Source of the DNA: Listeria ivanovii subsp. londoniensis
GTDB lineage: Bacteria > Bacillota > Bacilli > Lactobacillales > Listeriaceae
DNA length: 64,000 bases
Direction: 5' to 3'
Assembly (NCBI RefSeq): GCF_000763495.1
Contig: NZ_CP009576.1
Coordinates: 940,001-1,004,000 of the forward strand
The position numbers were made by a program, and so were the translations under genes. Under the pieces are notes generated by a model, which did not search any database, was not told where the DNA came from, and saw nothing but the letters and a program-made list of their open reading frames with translations. Positions 56,733-64,000 of this stretch are shown here, one piece after another; position 1 is the stretch's first letter, and every line of letters starts with the position of its first letter.

Positions 56733-56819
56733 GAGCCACTACCCCTTTTATAATTGGTATAGCTATTATATTTCTTAAATACAAGTAATACAAATGTTCT
56801 GTTCCAATATTGGTCTATA

Positions 56820-56848
56820 CAAAAAGACGAGCATAGGCCCGTCTTAGA
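56820..56848 (-). terminator. Terminator of the AEC permease gene
   Basis: On the minus strand AAGACGGGC and GCTCGTCTT pair around a 4-base loop and run into TTTTTG; the hairpin begins at the stop codon. Confidence 0.8.
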
Positions 56849-57755
56849 ATACTGGATGAAGGAAATATAAAACAATAGGTAGTGTGATAATACTTAATAC
56901 CGTACTAATAAAAGTAGCACTAGAAACTAAGTCAGGTTTCGTATCAAACTGAACTGCCATTAGGGTAGTGTTTGCTGCTGTTGGCATTGCCGCAAGCAGA
57001 ATCATAATTTGCTTGGTCATCTCATCAACCGGAAGAATAAATGTTAATCCAAGTGCAATTAGTGGAGCAACCAGCAATTTTAAAACTAGGGCAATACCTA
57101 CTTTCCCAAGCTCGATTCTTCTAAAGGAAATGACCGCCAGCTGCATACCAAGAACAATCATAATTGTTGGAATCGCTGCATCTCCAACGAGTTTTACGCA
57201 AGTCATTAAAGCAGATGGTAGTGAAATATGTAGCAATTGAAGTGCTAACCCGAGCAACGCCCCGTAAGCAATCGGCATCCGAACAACTTTTTTCATAACT
57301 GTTTTCATACCATCGGATTCTTTACTACCTTTTGCAGCAAAATATATACCAATCGTGCTCATTGCGAGTTGCTGCAAAACCATTAAAACGACAGCAATAT
57401 CAAGCCCAACTGCACCAAAAACAAGGAGTACAACGGGTGTCCCGTAATTACCGTTATTCATAAATGCACTAGCTAGGATTAGTGCACAACGATCTTGCAA
57501 ATTATAACCGAGTAAAAAACTAATCAAACTGACCAGTAAAATTAAAATTAAACATAGGGCAAAAATGTAAAACGCTAAATAAAGATAATCCATCGAAAGT
57601 GGATTGGTATAAAAAGTATTAAATGCTAGAAACGGGGACATTAAGTAAAGCGTTAATTTAGACAAGTTTGGAATATCAAATTTTAATGTCTTTTGGCCAA
57701 TAAATCCAATTGCAAAAATCCCGAAAACTGGAAGTAAAATAAGTAAAAATTGCAT
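56844..57755 (-). CDS. Auxin efflux carrier (AEC) family permease
   Basis: A 303-aa membrane protein with about ten helices. Family features are the N-terminal hydrophobic block, NNGNYGTPVVLLVFG (about 112-126) in the first half and GDAAIPTIMIVLGMQLA in the second. Bacterial members export malate or other small organic acids. ATG 57755 follows AGAGTGATG. It is convergent with no close partner; fbp starts further left on the same strand, but a terminator lies between. Confidence 0.85.
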   Translation of the reverse strand: MQFLLILLPVFGIFAIGFIGQKTLKFDIPNLSKLTLYLMSPFLAFNTFYTNPLSMDYLYLAFYIFALCLILILLVSLISFLLGYNLQDRCALILASAFMNNGNYGTPVVLLVFGAVGLDIAVVLMVLQQLAMSTIGIYFAAKGSKESDGMKTVMKKVVRMPIAYGALLGLALQLLHISLPSALMTCVKLVGDAAIPTIMIVLGMQLAVISFRRIELGKVGIALVLKLLVAPLIALGLTFILPVDEMTKQIMILLAAMPTAANTTLMAVQFDTKPDLVSSATFISTVLSIITLPIVLYFLHPVF

Positions 57756-57931
57756 AGCATCACTCTTTTCTATATGGATTGTAGATTTATTGTACCACAT
57801 TCGAAAAAAGTATAAGAATTTAATTAGTATTTTTAGTTAGTGTCATTTATTTGTTCAAATGTGATGCAAAGTCATTTTTCTCTGTGAAACATGTTATTTT
57901 TTAATAAGAAAAAACAAAGGAGGAATTGCTA

Positions 57932-58903
57932 ATGGAGTTAACAGCGAAGAAAAATTGGATGAAAATATGGTTGTTGGTTGTTGTCGCGGTTTGTTTATGT
58001 GGATTTAAGCTAGATGTTAGTGCCAGTGAAGTAACAGAAACGTATCCATTACCTGCACCAATTATTGATGCCTTTCCAGATGAAGATATTGCTAACTGGG
58101 TTGCACTGGCCACTGGGAAAGATAGTGTGGATGATGTGATTACACAAGATGATTTAGATGGGATTACACATTTAACAATGGAAGGCGTTCATTTGACAGG
58201 AGAACAATTGAGTGTTTTCAATAACGAGGTTTTTCCAAATATGAAAGGATTAACGATTGATGATGGAAGAATTGGAGCATTACCAGTTTTTACAGCTTTT
58301 CCGAACATTGAACAAATGATTTTGGTTGATGACTATGTTACATCTTTTCCGGATGCTAATTACCCAAGTTTAACCAATGTAGATTTAAGTCAAAATGATT
58401 TTAGCGATGCTTTTCCGATGTTTATTGGTATGGATGCATTGCAAAATATAAATTTATTTGATTGTAATATTACGAATGTTCCGCTTGATGCATGGAGTAA
58501 CTTACAACATATTGGTGAAAATGACAATATGGCTAATTTGTCTGGAAATCATATAACAGAAATTCCGGATAGTTTCTATTTTAATGAGAAAATGGATTTT
58601 CCAATCACCGCTTTAAATGAAATCTACACGTTTGAACCGATTACTATTCAACAAGGAGAGGCCTATTCCATATACCTTCCAATCGTGAATCAGTTCACTG
58701 AACAAGCTGAAATTAGCCTCATGGGGGAATTTCTAATAGATGGAACCAGTCAGGGAATAAACGTATTAGCACCAACCGATTATTACGTCCCTATCCCCAC
58801 AGAAGCTTTAACAACTGGGATTCATAATATCGAACTATATGTACAAGATTATTATGGTAGTCATTTCTCGGGTAAGTATTCAATTACTGTAACCGTAGAA
58901 TAG
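57932..58903 (+). CDS. Secreted internalin-like LRR protein without wall anchor
   Basis: A 323-aa exported protein. A signal peptide (about 1-32, ending SAS) is followed by the internalin N-cap variant IDAFPDEDIANWVALATG, then about six degenerate leucine-rich repeats (60-200), and an Ig-like C-terminal domain (about 215-323, ending HFSGKYSITVTV). There is no LPXTG or other anchor, so it is probably released, as with InlC-type proteins. AAAGGAGG precedes ATG 57932. I see no PrfA box upstream. Role unknown. Confidence 0.82.
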   Translation: MELTAKKNWMKIWLLVVVAVCLCGFKLDVSASEVTETYPLPAPIIDAFPDEDIANWVALATGKDSVDDVITQDDLDGITHLTMEGVHLTGEQLSVFNNEVFPNMKGLTIDDGRIGALPVFTAFPNIEQMILVDDYVTSFPDANYPSLTNVDLSQNDFSDAFPMFIGMDALQNINLFDCNITNVPLDAWSNLQHIGENDNMANLSGNHITEIPDSFYFNEKMDFPITALNEIYTFEPITIQQGEAYSIYLPIVNQFTEQAEISLMGEFLIDGTSQGINVLAPTDYYVPIPTEALTTGIHNIELYVQDYYGSHFSGKYSITVTVE

Positions 58904-58909
58904 AAATGA

Positions 58910-59065
58910 GTTCGTAAAGAATTAGACCTTGGTTTGTATAGAAATCCAGTTCGATTCATCAAAAGCGGAGGCATAAGTAACGGATAAGTACTGCAGTTGA
59001 AAAAGGGACAGTTTCTTCCCAAAGAAATCAAGCGATACCGCTATAGATTAGAGAAGGAACTCTAA
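58910..59065 (+). pseudogene. Possible decayed coding fragment
   Basis: A 51-codon stretch with one internal TAA reads as VRKELDLGLYRNPVRFIKSG, then LKKGQFLPKEIKRYRYRLEK before a final TAA. The charged, protein-like composition suggests a remnant, but it has no start and no recognised family. Confidence 0.25.
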
Positions 59066-59106
59066 AACAAAAAAGCTAGTGTTCCAATGCCACAAAAAAA
59101 CATCGA

Positions 59107-59166
59107 AAAATAAAAAACAGGAGCACTTAGTAATTATAAAAATTACCGAATGCTCCTGTTTTTTAT
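59107..59166. terminator. Bidirectional terminator before psiE
   Basis: AAAAAACAGGAGCA and TGCTCCTGTTTTTT flank an inner GTAATT/AATTAC stem, giving a strong hairpin with A and T runs on either side. Confidence 0.88.
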
Positions 59167-59573
59167 TCTCGTTTCAACATCTTCGTATTAGCTAGAAATA
59201 GTGCGGCAACGAGAAGTAAGATTGCTCCAGATAAAATGAGTGTAGAAGTCGCACTCGAATGATCGACAATAATAAAGCGAATAATCGCCGTAATCCCAAT
59301 ATAAATGAAATATCTTAATGGGAAATGGAAATGCGATTCAAAATATTTAACAATCAATGCAATGAACTCAAAATAAAGGAAGAACGTTAAAATATCTTGT
59401 GTCATATAATAATAAGAAACATCCGTGTCCAAAAAGAAAATATTATTAAATATCGTAAATGCCTCTCTAATTAAAAAAGCAGTGAGGGTAAACCCGACCA
59501 TAATTAGTGCTAAGTTTAAAGTCACTCGAAGTAAAATTGGGACAATGGAAGAAATTTTTTCTAACCGTTTCAT
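59163..59573 (-). CDS. psiE: PsiE-like membrane protein
   Basis: A 136-aa membrane protein with four hydrophobic helices, matching the phosphate-starvation-inducible PsiE family ([24 protein letters not shown] and [22 protein letters not shown] patterns). AAAGGAGG lies 5 bases before the ATG. Function of the family is unknown. It is divergent from the ABC exporter gene. Confidence 0.85.
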   Translation of the reverse strand: MKRLEKISSIVPILLRVTLNLALIMVGFTLTAFLIREAFTIFNNIFFLDTDVSYYYMTQDILTFFLYFEFIALIVKYFESHFHFPLRYFIYIGITAIIRFIIVDHSSATSTLILSGAILLLVAALFLANTKMLKRE

Positions 59574-59661
59574 TTGTTTCCTCCTTTCAAAACGATATCG
59601 CTTTTTTAGTTATTTTACACTATAATGAGAAGCGTGACTATTTTAAAGGGAGGGGCTATTT

Positions 59662-61383
59662 ATTCTAAAAAGATTTTTTAGTTATTATAAACCATATCGG
59701 ACACTATTTATCATAGATTTTGGATGCGCTGTTATTGCGGCCCTTTTAGAGCTTGCATTTCCTGTTGCAGTAAATCATGTGATTGATACACTGCTTCCAG
59801 GGAAAGATTTTGGGCTTATTATGACGGCCGCTGTAGCATTATTATTCTTTTACATATTGAATACTTTTATGCAGTATGTTGTTACTTATTTTGGACATAT
59901 GCTTGGACTTAATATTGAAACAGATATGCGCCGTGACTTATTCAGCCATTTACAAAAACAACCTTTTGGCTTTTACGATAATCAAAAAACAGGGAAATTA
60001 ATGTCACGGATGACGACAGATTTATTTGAAATTGGAGAAGTGGCGCATCACGGTCCAGAAGATATTTTCATTTCTATTATGTCATTATTCGGTGCTTTTT
60101 TCTTAATGTTGAATATAAATGTGAAATTAGCGATATCGACCTTTATTTTAGTGCCCATTTTAACGATACTAATTGTCTACTTCAACAAGCGAATGACAAA
60201 AGTAACGACGAAAATTTTTAAAGATTTAGGAAATTTCAATGCTGGAGTAGAAAATGCGATTAGCGGCGTACGAGTAGTGCAAGCTTTTGCTAATGAACCA
60301 CATGAAAATCGACGTTTTGCATTACTTAATCAAGCTTATCGCAAGTCAAAATTAATGTTTTATAAAGTGATGGGTCTTAGTTTTTCGTTTAACTATTTTC
60401 TGATGCGACTGATTAGTTTATTCGCGCTTTTGTTTGGTGCTTATTTTACAATTAATGGTGAAATTTCATATGGAGAATTTGTTGGTTTCATTTTATTAAC
60501 CAATGTTTTTATCCGACCAATTGAGAAAATTAATAACGTCATCGAAAGTTATCCAAAAGGATTTGCTGGTTTTAAACGTTTTCTTGAAGTAATGGACACA
60601 GAGCCTACAATTCAAGATAAAAAAGATGCCGTACCTGCAAAAGACTTTCGGGGAGACATTGAGTATAACCGAGTATCCTTTCAATATAGCGATGGGAAAA
60701 ATGTATTAAAACATATTAACCTCTCTATTAAAGCGGGAGAAACAGTTGCTTTTGTTGGACCAAGTGGAGCAGGGAAAACAACTATTTGCAATTTATTACC
60801 GCGTTTTTACGATGTGTCGGATGGGGGGATTACCATCGATGGAGATGATATTAAAGATGTCACTTTGCCATCATTACGTGCGCAAATCGGTGTGGTTCAA
60901 CAAGATGTTTTCTTGTTTTCAGGAACCATTCGTGAAAACATCGCATATGGAAAACTAGATGCAACCGATGAAGAAATTAATCATGTCATCAAACTCGCAC
61001 ATCTTTCTAAGGTCGTAGATGAATTGCCGGATGGACTCGATACGATTATTGGAGAACGCGGAGTAAAACTATCTGGTGGACAAAAACAACGCCTAGCAAT
61101 TGCGAGAATGTTTTTGAAAAATCCACCTATTTTAATTTTAGATGAGGCAACTTCTGCTTTAGATACGGAGACAGAACAAGTTATTCAAGCATCTTTAGAA
61201 GAGCTAGCAGAGGGAAGAACAACCATGATCATTGCGCATCGTTTAGCGACAATTAAGCATGCGGATCGAATTATTGTTGTTAATGAAACTGGAATTGCAG
61301 AAACCGGCATCCATGACGAACTTTTAGCTAGGGAGACAGGTGCATATAAGAGATTATACGATGCTCAATTTAATACGATTTAA
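59662..61383 (+). CDS. ABC exporter (fused membrane and ATPase domains), apparent ATT start
   Basis: A half-size ABC exporter of about 573 aa. A six-helix membrane domain (1-310) is followed by an ATPase domain with Walker A GPSGAGKTT, signature LSGGQKQR and Walker B ILILDEATSALD. Conserved N-terminal sequence (LKRFFSYYKPYRTLF) continues upstream of the first standard start (GTG 59779) to just after GGGAGGGG (59648-59655). The only plausible initiator 6 bases after that site is ATT at 59662; no ATG, GTG or TTG is in frame there. It is either a rare ATT start or a start-codon mutation. Substrate unknown. Confidence 0.85.
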   Translation: MLKRFFSYYKPYRTLFIIDFGCAVIAALLELAFPVAVNHVIDTLLPGKDFGLIMTAAVALLFFYILNTFMQYVVTYFGHMLGLNIETDMRRDLFSHLQKQPFGFYDNQKTGKLMSRMTTDLFEIGEVAHHGPEDIFISIMSLFGAFFLMLNINVKLAISTFILVPILTILIVYFNKRMTKVTTKIFKDLGNFNAGVENAISGVRVVQAFANEPHENRRFALLNQAYRKSKLMFYKVMGLSFSFNYFLMRLISLFALLFGAYFTINGEISYGEFVGFILLTNVFIRPIEKINNVIESYPKGFAGFKRFLEVMDTEPTIQDKKDAVPAKDFRGDIEYNRVSFQYSDGKNVLKHINLSIKAGETVAFVGPSGAGKTTICNLLPRFYDVSDGGITIDGDDIKDVTLPSLRAQIGVVQQDVFLFSGTIRENIAYGKLDATDEEINHVIKLAHLSKVVDELPDGLDTIIGERGVKLSGGQKQRLAIARMFLKNPPILILDEATSALDTETEQVIQASLEELAEGRTTMIIAHRLATIKHADRIIVVNETGIAETGIHDELLARETGAYKRLYDAQFNTI

Positions 61384-61424
61384 TAAAAAATTGGCTTCCT
61401 ATCTAGGAGCTTTCATATTATTGG

Positions 61425-61470
61425 AAAACAGGAATTATCTAGAAAATAGTAAAGATAATTTCTGTTTTTC
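61425..61470 (+). terminator. Terminator after the ABC exporter gene
   Basis: AAAACAGGAATTATC and GATAATTTCTGTTTT pair with one mismatch and lead into TTTCTTTG. Confidence 0.8.
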
Positions 61471-61490
61471 TTTGTGTTTTCACTTAGAGT

Positions 61491-61533
61491 TTAACAAGTG
61501 TTAATGACGAGCAGAATTAATTTAGTTTATATT
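61491..61533 (+). promoter_or_regulatory. PrfA box and -10 of the hpt promoter
   Basis: TTAACAAGTGTTAA at 61491-61504 is a fully symmetric PrfA box (consensus TTAACANNTGTTAA). TATATT at 61528-61533 lies 23 bp downstream, the usual PrfA-to--10 spacing. PrfA activates virulence genes in the host cytosol. Confidence 0.92.
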
Positions 61534-61602
61534 TTAAACATAGTGTTTAACAGCATGAAAGAGAAAATCAGTTATTAAAACTTTTTTAGTAGCAAGTGGT
61601 AG

Positions 61603-61802
61603 AAGGAAGTATCGCGTGAACTTTCAATGAAACCGTTTGCAAAGGAAGATTACTTTCAGGGTACTTTTACAAAAATCATTGGCCATGATTTAGAAAGATT
61701 AATTATTTGGGAATTACTAATAAACGCTCGAGTGGAGGCACTCATCATATAGAGGGCAATGCCTATCACAACATTCTAAACTTAGCTTGGAATGAAGATT
61801 AA
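61603..61802 (+). pseudogene. Frameshifted small coding remnant inside the hpt leader
   Basis: From ATG 61627, 41 codons read MKPFAKEDYFQGTFTKIIGH and on to LERLIIWE before drifting. A second frame continues as ITNKRSSGGTHHIEGN ... NLAWNED to TAA at 61800-61802. One indel near 61710 would join them into about 58 residues. Both parts look like real protein; the family is not recognised. It fills most of the 290-base gap between the hpt promoter and the hpt start. Confidence 0.4.
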
Positions 61803-61821
61803 ACATGAAAGGAAAATAGTA

Positions 61822-63195
61822 ATGTCATTATTCAGTTTAAAAAGAAAGAACTATCATATCCCATTAGAAATACAAAGGCAGCAGTGGTTCAGGAACTTTA
61901 TTGTTGCATTTATGGCTGTATTTGTTTGCTATTTAACAGTATACCTTCTAAGAAATAACTTTAAAGCTGCGCAGACATTATTAATTGAACAGAATAATTT
62001 CAGCACGACGGAATTAGGGATGATTGGTTTAGCTTTTTCCGTTGCATATGGAATTGGAAAAACCATATTAGGTTATGGTATTGACGGTAGAAATGCGAAA
62101 AAAATAATGAGTTTTCTACTAGGTGTTTCCGCTATTATTTCGATTATTATTGGGATTTTATTAATTACAAAACAGGCCACAACAGGGATCTTATTTATTC
62201 TTTGGGGAGCAAATGGATTTGTACAATCACCAGGGGGACCAGCCTCTTATTCAACAATTACACGTTGGACACCGAAACTGAAAAGGGGGAAATGGCTAGG
62301 TTTTTGGAATGCCTCGCACAATATAGGTGGGGCTTTGGCTGGAATTATTGCCTTTTGGGGCGCTACCACTTTTTTTAATGGTGGAGTAGGAGGAATGTTT
62401 ATTGTTCCAGCTATTATTGCGCTTATTATTGCTATCATTTGCTTTTATATAGGTTATGATGAACCAGAAGAACTAGGTTGGAATTCTGCCCCCGAAATAT
62501 TTGAAGAACCAGAAGAGCATGAAGAATCAACAACGAAAGATTTAACTAAATTTCAGATTTTTCGCCAATTTGTTATTAATAATCCGTGGGTTTGGACTTT
62601 ATGTATAATCAATATATTCATTTATATTGTTAGAATAGGAATTGATAATTGGGCTCCAGTTTATTGTATTCAAGCTTTAGGATGGGATACGAAAGACGCA
62701 ATTCTTACCATTTCTTTTTTTGAAATAGGTGCATTATTAGGTTCTTTATCGTGGGGCTGGCTTTCAGATATAATGAAAGGTCGCCGAATGCTCTGCTCTA
62801 TCATTGCGGTAGCTATTGAATTCTTTATGCTAATTGCTTACTCGCAAGTAACAAGTGTTTATGGTATGTTTACGGTATTATTTATTCTAGGTTTCTTAGT
62901 ATTCGGTCCTCAACTTTTAATTGGAGTTTCTGTGATAGAATTTGTCCCTAAGAGCGCTTTAGCTGTAACAAATGGTTTAACAGGAACATTTGCTTATCTA
63001 TTTGGAGATTCTTTTGCAAAAGTATTCCTTGGTTATATAGCAGACCCAACTAAATCAGGTATGAATATATTTGGTTATACTTTGCACGGGTGGGGAGCTA
63101 CATTCACGATTATGTTTACAGCTTTGATTATTGCAGGATTAATGATGATTCCTGTCGCATTAAAACAAGAGAGGACTATTCGTAAAATAAGTTAA
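61822..63195 (+). CDS. hpt: Hexose-phosphate transporter, PrfA-regulated
   Basis: A 457-aa major-facilitator antiporter of the UhpT/GlpT group, about twelve helices, importing glucose-6-phosphate and related sugar phosphates in exchange for phosphate. It supports growth in the host cytosol and fosfomycin uptake. Family segments include YLLRNNFKAAQTLLIE, GIGKTILGYGIDGRNAK and QSPGGPASYSTITRW. ATG 61822 follows AAAGGA by 8 bases; an ATG at 61792 overlaps the leader remnant and lacks a ribosome site. The perfect PrfA box lies about 320 bases upstream. It appears to match Lmo0838 (hpt/uhpT). Confidence 0.95.
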   Translation: MSLFSLKRKNYHIPLEIQRQQWFRNFIVAFMAVFVCYLTVYLLRNNFKAAQTLLIEQNNFSTTELGMIGLAFSVAYGIGKTILGYGIDGRNAKKIMSFLLGVSAIISIIIGILLITKQATTGILFILWGANGFVQSPGGPASYSTITRWTPKLKRGKWLGFWNASHNIGGALAGIIAFWGATTFFNGGVGGMFIVPAIIALIIAIICFYIGYDEPEELGWNSAPEIFEEPEEHEESTTKDLTKFQIFRQFVINNPWVWTLCIINIFIYIVRIGIDNWAPVYCIQALGWDTKDAILTISFFEIGALLGSLSWGWLSDIMKGRRMLCSIIAVAIEFFMLIAYSQVTSVYGMFTVLFILGFLVFGPQLLIGVSVIEFVPKSALAVTNGLTGTFAYLFGDSFAKVFLGYIADPTKSGMNIFGYTLHGWGATFTIMFTALIIAGLMMIPVALKQERTIRKIS

Positions 63196-63261
63196 AATCG
63201 TTGTTTAGCTAACAAAAAATTAGGCTTGATTTACTTACAGGTCCATATAAATTTTTGGCTA

Positions 63262-63318
63262 AAAAAGCATCTCTTACTTGAATTCATGGGAAATGAATTT
63301 ATAGAGATGCTTTTTTGT
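63262..63318. terminator. Bidirectional terminator between hpt and the MFS pump gene
   Basis: AAAAAAGCATCTCT and AGAGATGCTTTTTT form the base of a long stem whose inner arms (GAATTCAT/ATGAATTT) also pair. Confidence 0.9.
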
Positions 63319-63348
63319 ATGGAAAAAATATGAGTAAGAAATGCTTTG

Positions 63349-64000
63349 TTATTTCACTACAGAAGCTTTTTTATAAAGGATAAAAATAGCTACGGTTATC
63401 AAGATGACTCCCATAAAAGCAGGGGCAGCATGACCAAATGTTATATAAATTTGACCACCAATTAGTGGACCGATAATTCGGGCAAGTGATTGAATGGCTT
63501 GGCTACCACCTTGGATACGACCTTGTTCACTGGCATCGGCTGATTTGGAAACCATACCGTTGAATGCAGGCCCAAAAATAGAATCGCCAAAGCCGAAAAT
63601 AAACATGCCAATTATCAACAAGGAAGCGTGACTAAATATCGCAGAAGCCGCAATTAGACTATAACCAACAATCTCTGCGAACATCCCCAAAATGGCAATC
63701 TGTTTATCACGTAATTTAAGTAGTAGTTTAGGCATAATAAAGGCTTGCGAGAGAATATCTTGAATTCCCATAATCGAGAACATCAGACCAATTAGTGCTG
63801 GTTTCCAACTAAAACTATCTATCGTAAATTGAGAAATAATGGCCTGAAGTGAGCCATTTGGAATCCAAATTAAGAAAGCGGATACGAGTAAGCGACCTAA
63901 ATTTTGAATGGAAAGAATATGGAATAGTTGTGAAAATGGATTAAGTCTTACCAAAGGGATGCTTTGCAAACGATTTTGTTTTGCAAGACTTTCTGGCATG
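63349..64000 (-). CDS. MFS efflux pump, TetA-like (5' end cut)
   Basis: The C-terminal half of a drug:proton antiporter. The frame is open to the right edge; about 217 codons covering six helices (probably helices 7-12) are present. The methionine at 63999 is probably internal, since it falls in the central-loop region of a roughly 400-aa protein. The segment SKSADASEQGRIQGGSQAIQSL is typical of the tetracycline-resistance (TetA class) group. It appears to match Lmo0839, annotated as similar to tetracycline resistance protein. Actual drug specificity unknown. Confidence 0.85.
   Translation of the reverse strand, partial: MPESLAKQNRLQSIPLVRLNPFSQLFHILSIQNLGRLLVSAFLIWIPNGSLQAIISQFTIDSFSWKPALIGLMFSIMGIQDILSQAFIMPKLLLKLRDKQIAILGMFAEIVGYSLIAASAIFSHASLLIIGMFIFGFGDSIFGPAFNGMVSKSADASEQGRIQGGSQAIQSLARIIGPLIGGQIYITFGHAAPAFMGVILITVAIFILYKKASVVK

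Overview
This window is low-GC Firmicute DNA with strong AGGAGG-type ribosome binding sites. Gene content and order match the Listeria chromosome around the lmo0798-lmo0839 region of L. monocytogenes, as I remember it. Diagnostic genes are a LOV-STAS blue-light receptor, a five-gene polyamine locus, FabK, HMG-CoA reductase, NifJ, class III Fbp, LPXTG surface proteins, and a hexose-phosphate transporter behind a perfect 14-bp PrfA box (61491-61504). The PrfA box points to a pathogenic Listeria carrying prfA. Protein divergence and extra genes suggest it may not be L. monocytogenes itself; L. ivanovii is plausible, but that is inference.

Layout. 1-6013: a lysine-riboswitch-controlled amino acid permease (cut by the left edge), the LOV-STAS photoreceptor, a HesB-like protein, the small alarmone synthetase RelP and a CPA1 Na+/H+ antiporter. 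6140-10708: an XRE-cupin regulator with clustered operators, followed by potABCD. 10709-17807: an accessory segment with an unknown gene plus an XRE-ImmA/IrrE metalloprotease gene, a decayed gene, and an RpiR-controlled unit (orphan PTS EIIC, RpiR regulator, TIM-barrel-like protein). The two promoters of that unit share an identical operator layout. 17814-20225: carbonic anhydrase, HD alarmone hydrolase-like protein and ROK fructokinase. 20398-24714: GntR regulator, PTS EIIB-EIIC-EIIA and a sialate O-acetylesterase-like hydrolase, with promoter, operator and cre-like site. 24856-27641: three membrane-protein genes including a DUF389 protein.

27981-45648 holds three LPXTG proteins: a MucBP protein, a 1641-aa internalin-like protein with long-period LRRs and ten Ig-like repeats, and an adhesin with two SpaA/Cna-B domains. 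Between the first two lie housekeeping and stress genes (FabK, VOC protein, Ca2+-type P-ATPase, GNAT, lipoprotein, and MerR with an aldo/keto reductase). 45732-57755: an AlkZ-like protein, mvaA, a hexapeptide acetyltransferase, a Na/Pi cotransporter, nifJ, fbp and an AEC permease. 57932-64000: a secreted internalin-like LRR protein, PsiE, an ABC exporter that appears to start at ATT, hpt, and the C-terminal half of an MFS efflux pump (cut by the right edge).

The window mixes conserved core genes with sugar-PTS and surface-protein insertions. Decayed gene fragments at about 13.5, 30.0, 43.5, 59.0 and 61.7 kb mark places of gene loss or turnover. I saw no tRNA, rRNA, CRISPR array or intact insertion sequence.
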